Assembly: GCA_002189035.1 (NCBI GenBank)
Contig: CM007992.1
Coordinates: 3,100,001 to 3,164,000, forward strand
Direction of reading: 5' to 3'
Length of the DNA: 64,000 nucleotides
Origin: Utricularia gibba
Lineage: Eukaryota; Streptophyta; Magnoliopsida; Lamiales; Lentibulariaceae
The stretch's first letter is position 1. Every line of letters begins with the position of its first letter. The notes beneath the pieces were generated by a model, which saw nothing but the letters and a program-made list of their open reading frames with translations, had not been told where the DNA came from and did not search any database. Below, one piece after another: positions 47,979 through 60,022 of the stretch. Both the position numbers and the translations under genes were made by a program.

Positions 47979-49589
47979 ATGAGAAGGAATTTTAGGGTGT
48001 GCGGCTTCTTCAGGACGCTGTATGATCATCATCGTCGTCCCAAATGTTTGTCTCATGGTATCATCCGGCGTCTCAGCCTTTATTCCGTTGGTTACAATAC
48101 CGGTGATTGGCCTAATATTGAGAAATGGCCTCAGCTAAGTTACTCTTTTGGTTCAAAAATAGGTTTTTTTTCGAGTTCTTCTCTCCCAATAGACGGAAGC
48201 GGAGATGTTCATGGAGATGAACACTGGGATTTTGAGATTGAGAAAGAGTTGGCACAGAGAAAATCTGGTGACGCGGGATCTTCATCTAATCTCTGCACAG
48301 TTTTGGACATGTTGTCGCTGCCGTGTGCTCAAGATCGGAGCAGGAAACTCGATGAGTGCACGGTGAATGTAACGTCGGAATTAGTTGAGAAAGTGATCTC
48401 CAGGACTCGGAATAACTGGGAAGCCGCTTTCACCTTCTTCATCTGGGCCGGTAAGCGGCTAGGTAACAAGCATTTGCTTCGAGATTATCATTCCATGATA
48501 GCGATTCTGGGGAAGTTCAGGAAATTTGATACTGCTTGGAGTTTGATAAACGATATGAAAGCTTTATCCATGGTCACTCCGCACACACTTATGATCATGA
48601 TAAGGAAATATGCTGCTGTTCATGATGTTGCCCGGGCGGTTAATGCTTTCTATGGGTTCCGGCGTTTTAACTTCGAGATTGGAGTTGTGGAGTTCCATGG
48701 CCTGCTTTCAGCTCTTTGCAGGTACAAGAATGTGAAAGATGCAGAGGATTTGCTTTTCTGCAATGAGTCTGTTTTCCCCTTGAGCACAAAAAGTTTCAAT
48801 ATCATCCTCAACGGATGGTGCAATGTCGTTGGGGATCTTCGTGAGGGAAGGAGAATCTGGGCTGAGATGGAGCGGCGAGGCATCAAACCGGACGTGTTCT
48901 CATATTCAAGCATCATTTCTAGCTACTCAAAAGCTTCTAATCTGAAACCCATCATGAGATTATATGAAAGGATGAAGGATTTGGGGATTGCTCCTGACAG
49001 GAAAGTCTACAATGCAGTGATTCATGCACTTGCTAAGACAAAGCTTTTAAGTAAAGCTCTTGAGCTCATGAAAACTATGGAGGAGAAGGGCTTTCCTCCA
49101 GACAGCGTCACCTACAACTCCCTCATAGTACCCCTTTGTAGACAAAGAAGGTTGGATGAAGCAAAAAGAGCAATGGATGAGATGGTAAAGAGAGGCCTTC
49201 ACCCTACGGTCCGAACCTTCCATGCCTTTTTCCATGCTATCGAATCTGCGGATGAGGTGTTCCAGCTCCTAACAAGAATGTATGAACTGGGATGCGATCC
49301 CAGCCATGAAACATACATAATGCTGATCAGGAAGTTCTGCCGATGGCGCGAACTTGGCGACGTTTTCAAGCTTTGGAACACAATGGCTGAAAACGGGCTT
49401 GACCCTGATCGAAGCTCGTATACTGTGATGATACATGGTCTTTTCTGGAATGGAAGACTAGAAGATGCACACAGATTCTACATGGAGATGAAGGAGAAGG
49501 ATCTCTTACCGGAGCCAGCCACAGATGCCATGATTCAGCGGTGGCTTGATGGCAAGACACATCGGTATAAGCTTCCATATCATGGATGA
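47979..49589 (+). CDS. Pentatricopeptide repeat protein, P-class, At5g15010-like, probably mitochondrial
   Basis: RNA-binding helical-repeat protein acting in organelle RNA processing or stability. It is intronless and 536 residues long, starting MRRNFRVCGFF; the Arg-rich, acid-poor first 35 residues fit a mitochondrial presequence. Order and wording follow the Arabidopsis At5g15010 family as I recall it: NNWEAAFTFFIWAG near residue 145, REYHSMI-like DYHSMIAILGKFRKFDTAW, SFNIILNGWCNVVGDLREG near 270, PDVFSYSSIISSYSK, KVYNAVIHALAKTKL near 340, VTYNSLIVPLC, ETYIMLIRKFCRWRELGDV, SSYTVMIHGLFWNG. About ten PPR units are present and no C-terminal E, DYW or SMR domain. The RNA target is unknown. It is convergent with the transporter gene, 62 bases away. 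Confidence 0.92.
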   Translation: MRRNFRVCGFFRTLYDHHRRPKCLSHGIIRRLSLYSVGYNTGDWPNIEKWPQLSYSFGSKIGFFSSSSLPIDGSGDVHGDEHWDFEIEKELAQRKSGDAGSSSNLCTVLDMLSLPCAQDRSRKLDECTVNVTSELVEKVISRTRNNWEAAFTFFIWAGKRLGNKHLLRDYHSMIAILGKFRKFDTAWSLINDMKALSMVTPHTLMIMIRKYAAVHDVARAVNAFYGFRRFNFEIGVVEFHGLLSALCRYKNVKDAEDLLFCNESVFPLSTKSFNIILNGWCNVVGDLREGRRIWAEMERRGIKPDVFSYSSIISSYSKASNLKPIMRLYERMKDLGIAPDRKVYNAVIHALAKTKLLSKALELMKTMEEKGFPPDSVTYNSLIVPLCRQRRLDEAKRAMDEMVKRGLHPTVRTFHAFFHAIESADEVFQLLTRMYELGCDPSHETYIMLIRKFCRWRELGDVFKLWNTMAENGLDPDRSSYTVMIHGLFWNGRLEDAHRFYMEMKEKDLLPEPATDAMIQRWLDGKTHRYKLPYHG

Positions 49590-49651
49590 ATGAAGCTCAC
49601 TATAAACTTGTGAATTACAATGTAAAACTATTTGTTTTGCAAGCTATATGA

Positions 49652-51088
49652 TTAAGTAGCATGGCGTGTGCCAAAATGAATATCAGGAAGTTCAGAGCTG
49701 ACTGAGAATTTAACCCATCCCTTCTTCCTCATGAGCTCAATGCAGGGGTGCAGGATGAGTCCGATGACCATAGCAGCTAGACTCACGATGAAAACCTTCA
49801 GTGAAGAAAAGGCCAGGACTGCTACGATCAATATTGTGGGAGGGATGCACATCAAGATCGCTCCTGCGGTTCCCACCGGAATCTTGAAGGGTCGATCCAT
49901 GTTGGGAGCGATGATCCGAAGCCTCACGAATGCTATGAACTCCAGAATCATGCCAAAACAATACAGGAAGTTCTCGGCAGCAACTATCTCTTGGAAAGTC
50001 ATCCATGAGAGCAGCAAAACACCTGATGCGGATAGCAGGATTCCGATGATCGGTGTGCCGTAGCGTGATCTTTTTGCTAGAATCTCAGGGAGCATCCCAC
50101 GCTCTGCCATACCCAGAATCTGGAACGAGTCGCTGCTCATTTCTGACATGAACATGCCTAAATTTGCAGCTGCTGCAGCTCCTGTTACCCACCAACTAAG
50201 CCATGCTCCAGCGATGAGCCTCGCTACATCTGAGAAATACCCATCTGTCCAGAGACCCTGGTTCAATGGAATCGCACCAGTTCCAGCTAACAAAGGGAAA
50301 AAGTACCCCAAAACAACAAGGATCAGTGCAAAAAACAGAGCTTTTGGGAGAGCTTTCTTTGGGTTGTCAACTTCCCCTGTAAGAGTACTGACTGAATCCC
50401 AATAGTTGAGGTTCCAGAAGAGTGTGTTCAAATACAAGTTCCAATCCACTTTGCGAATGTTTCCAACAAACCATCTTCTGGGTCTCAGTTTTGGAATCGA
50501 AACCAGACACATCACTGCAAAGGGAAGAAGCGACAAGATTCCGAGAGCCACAGCCACCCATCCCACGATCGTTAATCCCCTGTAGTTCAATAAAGTTAAG
50601 ATCACTGTTAAACCCACAATCGCCACCTCTCGCGGCCAGCCGCCGCCGAGCGCCGGAATCCCTGACTTGAGATAGTCTAAGAAAAGAGCTGGGTAAAGGG
50701 CGTTATCTATGACACCACTTACCCACTTCATCCACCCCTGTTGAAATCCCCAGAAGGGTCCAAGGGCGGATGTGACCCAAACAACATAACCGCCGTTTTC
50801 AGGGAACATTGTGCCCATCTCTGCGGTGATCAGAGCTTCTGGGATGCTCCAAATTATGGGGAAGATGAGGAAGCCGGCGAGAGCGAGAAGCGGGCCAGCG
50901 GCACCGACGGTGTCTTCAATGCCGAACGGCCCTCCCGACACGTCGTAAAAGATTAGGAAGATAAGAGGCAAAAGCGAGAGCTTTTTGCCATGGTGACTCA
51001 CCAGAGGAGTGGATTCACTCAGTTCCTGTCTGGAATGAGCTGAAACTTCACCGTTATGCGACTCCACGTCTCGCTGCATCGAATCCAT
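49652..51088 (-). CDS. PUT: Polyamine uptake transporter (LAT/APC superfamily)
   Basis: Proton-coupled importer of polyamines (and paraquat) of the PUT/RMV1/LAT group. A single exon of 478 residues starts at 51088 ([10 protein letters not shown]). A hydrophilic N-terminus of ~35 residues is followed by about 12 membrane segments. Family blocks: [20 protein letters not shown] near residue 47, [114 protein letters not shown]. Arabidopsis PUT genes are also intronless or nearly so. From gene order it may be the orthologue of PUT1/PUT2 (At1g31820/30). Its 3' end faces the PPR gene. Confidence 0.94.
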   Translation of the reverse strand: MDSMQRDVESHNGEVSAHSRQELSESTPLVSHHGKKLSLLPLIFLIFYDVSGGPFGIEDTVGAAGPLLALAGFLIFPIIWSIPEALITAEMGTMFPENGGYVVWVTSALGPFWGFQQGWMKWVSGVIDNALYPALFLDYLKSGIPALGGGWPREVAIVGLTVILTLLNYRGLTIVGWVAVALGILSLLPFAVMCLVSIPKLRPRRWFVGNIRKVDWNLYLNTLFWNLNYWDSVSTLTGEVDNPKKALPKALFFALILVVLGYFFPLLAGTGAIPLNQGLWTDGYFSDVARLIAGAWLSWWVTGAAAAANLGMFMSEMSSDSFQILGMAERGMLPEILAKRSRYGTPIIGILLSASGVLLLSWMTFQEIVAAENFLYCFGMILEFIAFVRLRIIAPNMDRPFKIPVGTAGAILMCIPPTILIVAVLAFSSLKVFIVSLAAMVIGLILHPCIELMRKKGWVKFSVSSELPDIHFGTRHAT

Positions 51089-52684
51089 AGCTTACACGAA
51101 GAATCTGAAACAGCCCGTTAGACAGGAGGAACGAAGCAAGACTCCATGGATATTTTCAAGGAACTAACAAGAAGAACCAGCCGTCAAGAAATCAAATTTG
51201 AGAAACCCGTTCCACCAGTTTAGGATGACTGACGGCATCGTCGACTCATCTTTTTCACTTTTTTTTTTAATTGGCATTCACATTCATGGAACAGAGTCCA
51301 CAATCAAATTAGCGTATATCCATTCTCAGATTTGGAAAAGTTGGACGAATCTGAACACCGCTTTTCAAGCAATCAAAGCACGAAACTTTGACTGCACAGT
51401 ACTTAAATATAAAAACTAGTTTGTAAAAAAAAAAAGAAAAGAAAAATTGTAATTTTGTAAGTCATCCATTATTTAGGAAACAATATAAATCATCGATTAT
51501 TTGGAAAAATATACATCCGTATAATCTATCCAACATACCAAATAAAAAAATTTATATTATAGATAATTAAGTTTCTTATGCAATGTTTTACATATATTCA
51601 AATTACTAATTCATCCTTCAAAACACCCTGAAAAGAGAATCTCCATTTTTATGGTCACAAATTAGTTTACTTTTTTTAATTATTATTTTAGTATCTAATT
51701 ATGTAGGAAAAGAATAGTCAATTTTACCCCTTTCGGTCAAAACAGGTTGAGTAGATAGCCGTTTAGCCGGCCTACTATTTATTCAATTTAAAAAATGATA
51801 TTTAATCGCTTAAAATTTTCTTGAATTTTCGTTTTTGCATCTAATTCGAATTTCAAACATTGTTTATGAAACCAAAATTAACAATTAAATTTATAATTAA
51901 AATATATTGAAAAAATAATAATATTGAATATTATATTTCACCTCAGAACACAATATACTATAAATTCGCACCTTCACGTTTATATCAAATATATCAAAGT
52001 CAGCAATGACTTATCCGTTTTACTTTTCTTTTCTATATTTAGTTTTTGTATTAATTAAAATTCAGTTTATTATTAAATTATAATGATGAAAAAAAGGGAA
52101 TGAAGAGTTGAGAAGTAGCGTCAATCAATTTCATGCCGTCTTTTTGGCCTCGATCCAAATTTCTTGCACCTTTTTTGCGTGATCGGTGTGGCGCTTATGG
52201 GATGAGTATTTTTTTAATATTTATTTACTAAAAAATTCGAATATAAATTATTAATTAATAAGGGCGAGCATATTGATTAGTATTTTACATGGGATTTTTA
52301 TAAATATAAAAATTATGATAATTATCTTATCTTATATTTAATATATATAATATTTTTTTAGAACACGGATTTTTTTTATTTCTGAAACCAATATGAAGAT
52401 TAAATTTACATTTTGATATATTTTTTATAATTAATTATTTAATATAATTTATTATCCTATGGGCCGTCGGGTTGTTATTATGGACGCGTCGGGTCCATCT
52501 CTAGATGGGCTTATATTCGTTGGGCCTATTTCTTTGGATATGTACGAATTATCCGTCTATCTGGCAAAAGCTTCCGTGATACTCGTTGCTGCTTTTCGGC
52601 ATTGGAATCTCCGCCCACCCACACTCCTTTTACTTCATTACTGCTGAAGGAATCCGTCACAAGTCGGAGAGCTGCGGCTGCAGA
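51089..52684. other. Intergenic between divergent PUT and ACBP6
   Basis: Promoter regions of both genes lie at the ends, with AT-rich DNA (51420-52440) between. 52459-52684 is GC-richer and should contain the ACBP leader. No further gene is seen. Confidence 0.55.
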
Positions 52685-53615
52685 ATGGGGTTGAAGGTGT
52701 ACGCAAATGAATAAGCTTCGTAGATTTTTCAATCTTCACTTGGAAATGCCTTGTTGTGGATATGTTTTTGTTGTTTGTATTCGAAGCGATATTTACGTAA
52801 TTTTCGGATCTGTTGCTTGATCTCTCGTGTGATAACTGGTTTTGTGCCTGATCAGTATCGCATTTGAGAGTTTTTGGATGATGCGCGTCGCGTTGAAGTG
52901 CAATCTTAACGTACTTTTTTCCAGAGATCCCAGTTTTACAGATTCAGATGTTAAAATTCTGTTATAGCAATCTATGGCATGAATTGAGGTCAGATCTGTG
53001 CGCGAGTCGATTCTCTGAGTTGGTTAAGAATTTTTAGTTCTTTATCTTTCGGTTTGAAGTCAATCCTAGTTCATTCTTGTTTTGTTCCTTGGATTTCTTC
53101 CACTTAAAACGTTTTTATGACAGTAGTATAATCCATAAACGCTTCTTCCCTTTATGATATTGAATCAAAATGTTTCGTCATTGAAGGAGGAATTTGAGGA
53201 GTATGCTGAAAAAGCGAGGACCCTCCCGACGGCTACTAATGAGGACCTTCTAATCATTTATGGGCTGTTCAAGCAGGCCACAATCGGTGATATCAACACC
53301 AGTAAGTTCTCAATCCTGCAGTTCTTCATCTTCGCTGCCCCGAGTTTTTCTCCTTCGAATGCATGTGCATATCTGGATTTTACCTCAAAAACACACAGGC
53401 CGTCCTGGCATCTTCAACCAGAGAGACAGGGCCAAGTGGGATGCCTGGAAGGCAAATGAAGGTACTATCTACAGTAGCAATACAGTATATTAACTTCAAC
53501 AGCCCAACAATGTCTTTGTTGTTCATCCCTGGCAGGAAAACCCCAGGATGATGCAATGAGTGATTATATCACCAAGGTGAAGCAGCTGCTCGAAGCAGCA
53601 GGCGTTTCGAGCTGA
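52685..53615 (+). CDS. ACBP6: Small cytosolic acyl-CoA-binding protein (ACBP6 type)
   Basis: Binds long-chain acyl-CoA esters (and phosphatidylcholine) in the cytosol and buffers and carries them. Exons: 52685-52696 (only MGLK), 53187-53301, 53399-53461 and 53536-53615, giving 89 residues, the usual length. Family residues are clear: EEFEEYAEKA, NEDLLIIYGLFKQATIGD, RPGIFNQRDRAKWDAW (acyl-CoA-binding Tyr, Lys and Trp present), and DYITKVKQLLE. The tiny 12-base first exon is easy for predictors to miss, and it gives the standard N-terminus. The first intron is 490 bases. No targeting signal is seen. Confidence 0.95.
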
Positions 53616-54177
53616 TTCGCTCCACCCTCCTGGCCATTTGTCCTCTATTTTCATGGTGTGTAATCCCGTTCTCCGGTGACTTAGTTTGGTATTGAACTCT
53701 GTGTTGAAGTATTATTCTAGCGATGGTAATAAAGGCACCGGCAGCTAGCCATGCTTCGAATCCTCGTGCCGGAATTCGCCATTCAGTCATTCATCCCTCT
53801 CATTATCTATTTGGCATACACAAATGGGGGGATGGGAGTGGTCGGCGGTAGGTGGCGGGCGGTGGCCGGAGTCAGGTTGAAAATAGTATATAGTTAGTAT
53901 TATTTTTATCCAATTTTGAAACATCAAAAGCGGTATTTAAGATGATTAATTATGACATTTATATAAATAATAATAGTTATTGACGCAATTTTTTCAGATA
54001 CATCTTTAATTTATTTGGGCTGTAATGAGATGAAATGGGCTTGCAGATTGGGCCCAATAGAATCCAAGTTCCTTGCGTCCACTAGAAAGGGCATTGCCAG
54101 TGTCGTGGCCAGTGTATCCGGATTCCGAGGAGGCCGTTTCTTTTTTTCGCGGAAATTTGAACGACGCCGCCGCCGGA
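53616..54177. other. Intergenic between ACBP6 and RUS1
   Basis: It holds the ACBP6 3' end, then a G-rich stretch (53826-53876, GGTGG-type) and the RUS1 promoter or leader. No separate gene is supported. Confidence 0.5.
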
Positions 54178-56628
54178 ATGGGTTGCTTTGCGCGCGTGCC
54201 CTCCCAGTTCTTCCTCACCACCAATCTTCGAAGTCTCTCTTCTGCTCCGGTGCCGCCTTCGACCGCTCTCTCAAGGTTACTCTACGCCTCCGCGGCAGCG
54301 GCGCGGCGGAATGCTTGAGTCTACGTTACCTTGCGTTGAAACATTCTCGCTCATCGCATCTCGCTCCTATTCGTTGCTCCGGAGTGTTCGTCTGCTGTGA
54401 TGATGGTAGCAGTGATGGTGGTGGGGGAGAAGGTGGAAATGGTGGCGGAGGGGATAACGAGAGCGGTGATTCTTTTCATGAGTCATGGTGGAATTTGTTC
54501 TTCCGATTTCATGATGACTTCATTTGGATTAGAGAGGGAGTTGTTTCTGTAATGCTGATTGCGGCCTCTGCTTCCCTGAGCCACTTCATTCTCTTGTCAT
54601 CTGTGGCGCGTGCAAATGTTGTTGATTCATCAGGAAATAACCATGATGCCCTTTTTGAAGTTCATGGTGGGAGGAAAGTTAAGTTGGTGCCAGATTACTC
54701 AAAGGATGAGTTTGTTCTTCTCGAAGATCTTTGGTTTTGGTGGTCAAAAGGAGGTAAGGATAAATATTTGTTGGATTTTAGGGATGTTTGGATGAAATGT
54801 GGAGATGTTTTGACGAGATTCTTGCTTCCTGAGGGATATCCCGAGAGTGTTACGAGCGATTACCTTGAATATTCCCTTTGGAGAGGGGTTCAGGGATTGC
54901 TTCTCAGATCAGTGGTGTGCTAGCAACTCAGGTAGTATTAGTTTTTAAACCAGTATATCAACTACCTCGTTTTTTGTTATCTAATGCGTATTCTGATGCC
55001 GAATTTGAGTTTCAGGCCTTGCTTTACTCGGTCGGATTGGGTAAGGGGGCGATTCCAACTGCTGCTGCCGTAAATTGGGTGCTCAAGGATGGAATCGGGT
55101 ACCTGAGTAAGATTATGCTTTCAAAGTTTGGGAGACACTTTGATGTGAATCCAAAAGGCTGGAGACTATTTGCTGATCTATTGGAAAATGGTGCTTTTGG
55201 GTTGGAAATTTTAACCCCTGCATTCCCACATCTTTTTGTTCCAATTGGTGCTGTTGCTGGAGCTGGAAGATCTGCATCTATTTTGATTCAGGTGACTAAC
55301 AACTGTGGAGTTCACTGTTCATTTTATAATCACATTTCAGAAGTGAAAATTGTGTTTTCCAGGATTAAGGATTTTGACTTTCACAGGCAGCAACAAGGAG
55401 CTGTTTCTATGCTGGTTTTGCTGCTCGGAGGAATTTTGCAGAGGTTAATATCACCATGGTCACTTAAGTCTCATTTCATTGGCTGCTCGAGGCCCATTAC
55501 ATTCAAAATTTTCTCCTACTTGGTTGCTCCTTATTTCTATACTTGTCCCTCGTGGCAGGTGATTGCTAAGGGGGAGGCACAAGGAATGGTGAGCAAATTC
55601 GCCGGTATTGCGCTTGGCATTGTATTAGCAAACCAAGTTCAATCGTCCACACCACTTGCCCTTGCTTCTTTTGGCATTATAAGTGGGATCCACATGTTCT
55701 GCAACCTCAAATCATATCAGTCCATTCACCTGCGGACGTTGAATCCTTATCGTGCAAGTATTTCTTCTCATCTAGCCTTTAATTCTGCAAGGTGTAGAAG
55801 TCATTAGGATTTCTTTTCAAGTTTTTCTGTCCATTTCACCCCCTTTGAAAACGTGAACTCCTATGCGAAAACAGGCTTAGTCTTCAGTCAGTATCTGCTC
55901 ACTGGCCTCGTCCCTCCAGTGAAAGAGGTGAATGATGAGGAGCCTCTGTTTCCATCTTTCCCTTTCCTTATACTGAAACCCACATCCAAGGTCAGTTTAC
56001 GCTCCGGTTTTCATATTACATTGCGTCATTGTTTTAATGTGAAATCATCGATGGATTCTTGATATACTTGCAGAAACAAGATGGGGTATTGTCAAATGAA
56101 GCCAAGACCGCAGCTTCTCATATTGATCGCCATTTACAACTCGGCTCCAAGCTCTCTGATATCGTAAGCTCTCGAGAGGAAGCAGTCGCATTATTCGATC
56201 TGTACAAGGCCGAGGATTACATCTTGACTGAGAAAGATGAAAAATACTGCGTATGCCAATCTTCATATATCCTCCGCAGCTTATATTGAACTTCTCCTAC
56301 AAAGTGCGTTCTTCTAATGGTTCCAGTGATTCAGGTGGTGCTCAAAGAAAGCTCCTCACCCCAAGGAATGCTCAAGGTGCTCTTCCAAATCTGTTATCTC
56401 CACTGGCTCGAGGAGGTCGCCGGAATCCGAGCAAGCACCTCCCATTCTCTTGACTGCAGACCCGGTGGGAGGCTCCGGATGTCATTGGAATATGCACAGG
56501 AGGAATTCAACCATGCCAGGAGTGACAGCGAAGCTGCAGGATGGATAGTCGATGGCCTCATTGCCCGGCCGCTACCGACCCGGGTTCTGGTCGGCAATGG
56601 AGCTTCATCTCCGGCGGGTGCTAGATGA
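54178..56628 (+). CDS. RUS1: ROOT UVB SENSITIVE 1 (DUF647), two apparent one-base deletions in exon 1
   Basis: RUS1 with RUS2 acts in UV-B tolerance and early seedling growth, linked to vitamin B6 homeostasis; plastid location is reported. Exons: about 54178-54931, 55016-55291, 55387-55443, 55559-55757, 55875-55990, 56074-56250 and 56335-56628. DUF647 landmarks: [111 protein letters not shown]. In exon 1 the frame breaks after RGVQG (CAGGGATTGC, near 54893; one G seems missing). A likely transit peptide from ATG 54178 ([12 protein letters not shown]) is also one base out of frame with the body. An in-frame alternative start is at 54015. With two bases restored the length is ~624; Arabidopsis RUS1 is ~608. 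Confidence 0.88.
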
Positions 56629-57554
56629 TGACTTGGTAGGCAGAAGCTGTTTGGTACGTGGTATGTACATTGAGCCCGAGTTAGTTAAAATCGCACCACC
56701 GTTGCCTAATTTCTTTTATTTTTTGTTTTTTGTAGGGACAAAATATGGAAGCTTTTTGTAGGTTTATATAAACCCACCTCTCTCCTGGATTTATTTTTAT
56801 CCATACGTGGGATCAGGTAAAAATAAACTCGACCTCTGGGATCCTTGTAAATCCTCAAATTTACTTTCCAAATCCACCTGAATTTACCTGCTGAATGTTT
56901 TGTAGATGATTCATTGTTAGATGATGATTTGGACATTTGTTATCATGTGATATTCATTGTTTAAAAGATCATGTTACATTGTTTTGTAAGGAAAATCGGA
57001 TAGAATTATAATTAAATCATGATTCCTGTTCATAACTAATATGGATATTGAGTGTACGCTTATCCTATTATTGGTTTTGATATCATGTCGTGATTTATGT
57101 TTTTTTATACAATATTGTTCGTTTTATGTATTTAATTTTCAAAAGTGTATATGTTTTTTTTAAAAATATCTTAGACAAAATTAGAAATATCATTTTATTT
57201 AAAAATATCTTCTCCTATACTAGGCCTCCATCACCTCAAAATGAAGGGTGTGATCTCGTAGTTCTTGGTTTATGAAGATGCATTGTTAGGTACTCCATTT
57301 TCTTTTCCCATTAAGGTCGAATAATATCATTTTGAATTATCAACTATTCATGGAAACAATGCACGATTTTTTTGATCATAACCATTAGTGACAGCTGGTT
57401 TTGAAGTAAATAAACCCTTCAACATAATTTTTCACTATAAAACCTTAGTTGAGATTGATCTGTGGAGAATGTAGTAAACTTTAGTGTCTGAGTCTACTGA
57501 GTGTGGAGTAAGTTCCTGCAATGAATGAAGTGAAACATGAATCTGATCTGTGGG
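56629..57554. other. Intergenic between convergent RUS1 and the WAT1-related gene
   Basis: 3' flanks of both genes and AT-rich DNA. No ORF, RNA gene or clear repeat is recognised. Confidence 0.55.
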
Positions 57555-59553
57555 TCAATCTACCAACTTGGGCTTAGATGCGGAAGTTGCAGAGAAAATG
57601 CTCCCCAACTGGAATGTGTTCTTATGGGTGGCCGGGTCACGGTGGATCGGCACCTCCGGTGAACGCGGAAGAGCTCCGACGGTGGCCAGTTTTTCTCCAT
57701 GTGACGCCCAAGTCACCAAATAAAGCCCAACTATGATCAACAGTCCTCCAACAATGCTGCATGTGTTGTACGTGGGTGAGAATGGTGAAAACTAGAGAAA
57801 TGGAGAACGGATGATGCTATGGGAAACTGCATACCTTCCCAGGTAAACCGGGCTTCCGAGGAAGATCCTCGACAGGAATGCCGATGCCGCAGGTTGAAGA
57901 GGATTGTACAACGCCACCAGAGAAGGGCCAAGGATCTTGTTTGACCATGTTAGTAGTCCGTAGTTAAGTGCTGATGCTACAATTCCCTGTAGAATCAAAT
58001 CAGAATGGTGGTTTTTCTTTAGATCCGGTGCAGTATGTGGTGGTGCTCGTTCAGAAGTTTTTCATAAAGAAAGGAAATAGGGAAGAGAGGAGACTTACCG
58101 CATACAACACGGCGAAAGATTCGGATTGTGTGAGATTCCAATCAGTTGAGTTGGGTACCATGAAAAATGCAGTTACTATCATGAATGCAACACCAAAAGA
58201 GTAGGAATAGGCCGTCACTGATAAACTTGCAGGATATTTAGCTAAAAGCTGAGCCTGAAACAGATTGCAGAAGAAAATCTTAAAGTTCTGTTAGATCACA
58301 CGACCCAGAACGAAGGTTGTTAGTTAGAAGATAACCTGAATGGCCAAGTAAGCTGCCATGCACATGCAGTTCCCAATCAAGCATAGAACCCCAAGGTGCC
58401 ATGTGTTGAAGCCCCAGTCCATGAAGGCGGATAATAGCCAACCAGAAGGCTCAGGTTGACTCTTGGCACTTATCTCATTGTAGTGTGAAAAATCTGATTC
58501 TGCATATCCAAACACGGGTGGACCACGGCACAAGGCCATCACAATTGCACCAGATACACAAACAAGGGTACCCCCTACCTTTGTTTGGCCTTCCCTTTGT
58601 TGCAAGTTCACAGTTTCGGTGCTGCACAGAGAGGAAAAAAAAAATGACTACAATTGTGGAAGGCGGATGTCCGAATCCGCATGCATGGAGATGACAAAGA
58701 TACGGAGAAAAAAAGTCACAAGTTTGCAAAGTGCAACTAACCCCATCATCACAGCCAATATGAAAGTAAAGACAGGGACAGCAGGTTGTATGGCAGCAGC
58801 ATACGATGGATTTGTATACCCAAGACCAAGCAGGAACAAAAGCTGGTTCCCAAAGATTCTAACACCAAGAAATCAGAAAATGCAAAGCGTTTATAGATCT
58901 TCAATATTAAATCACGATAGGCAAGCCAACATATAAAAAAAAGAAAATGATGGAATAATGCTGCTTACCCTGTCAAACCAAGGAAGAAGAATGATACCAG
59001 AAAGCGCCTATTCAGAGGCAATCTCACCCTTCTGCGGAATAGCAAAATTGACAGCTGATCAGAAACTGACTAAAACAACAGCCATGAACCTCATTTGACC
59101 AAATATCGATTCTCAGAGTCACACAATGAAAATAACACAGAGCCCCTTTCGTTCATCAATAGAGCATCAATTCCACCCTCCCCATTAAGTTTGACATAAG
59201 CATCAATTTTACAGCAAATATGGCCGAAAAGAAAACATCTTTAAAACTAGGGATCCCATAACATCCCTCATCGAGCCCCAGTCAGACTTGGGGATCACCG
59301 ATCACAGAGAGAAATAGACAATAGCATGAAACAAAATTACTTACTTCTCACGAACGTAGGCTAGAGGGGCGAGAATCGTGAGAGCAAGAAGATCCCTGCA
59401 GACGCAGAAAACAAGCTGATTAACTCCAACGTTGAGCGCCATTTTGGTAATGACGTGGTACCCCCCGTTGAAGACCTGCACCGCCGCCATCGCCATATGG
59501 GCTCTCCACGCATCTTCGCCATTCGCCATTGCCGCCGCCCCCAACTTTTTCAT
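57555..59553 (-). CDS. WAT1-related EamA/DMT transporter (At4g19185-like)
   Basis: Drug/metabolite transporter-type membrane protein of the plant WAT1 (UMAMIT) family, which includes a vacuolar auxin exporter and amino-acid exporters; the substrate here is unknown. Exons: 59345-59553, 58969-59031, 58742-58858, 58621 down to 58336, 58254 down to 58099, 57986 down to 57835, and 57756 down to 57555, giving 394 residues with consistent phases. Blocks: [112 protein letters not shown] and [15 protein letters not shown]. About ten membrane segments form two EamA halves. The start could be 59553 (MKKLG) or 59529 (MANGED). No defect is seen. Confidence 0.93.
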
Positions 59554-60022
59554 TTCAACGCCACGCCCCTCTCCTCCCTCCACCCATCGCAGGCAATACA
59601 AAAACACAGTTAAAAATCAGTCGATCTGATTCGTCAACTGCTCCGGATCGCAGAAACCAAATCTTTCCCTTTACAGTGAGGAAATGGATTTCGGAATCGG
59701 ATTAACGAAATGGGACAATGGGCCAGGGGATTGTTTCCTTTGGTGGGAAGATATCAACGTTCAAACCGCACATTAACTGCCAGCCCACCGGTCGAGATTC
59801 AGACTTCGCAGCTAAACTGGCCCAGGCTTTTAGGGTAATAATAAGAGAGAATCCACATTTACTCAGTTCACCCCTTTTCTCCTCCTTGTTCATGGTTTCC
59901 GTCACATAACTGAACTTTTTTGGCATTTCAAAGGCAAATCATCAGGTGATTTTGAAGTTTCAACGGAATGGATGATGATATATGGTTGATGAGAAGAGGT
60001 GAAAGGGCTCAAAGGTTGTGTT
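59554..60022. other. Upstream region of the WAT1-related gene
   Basis: Probable promoter and 5' leader, followed by the 3' flank of the COG6 relic. No gene is seen. Confidence 0.5.
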
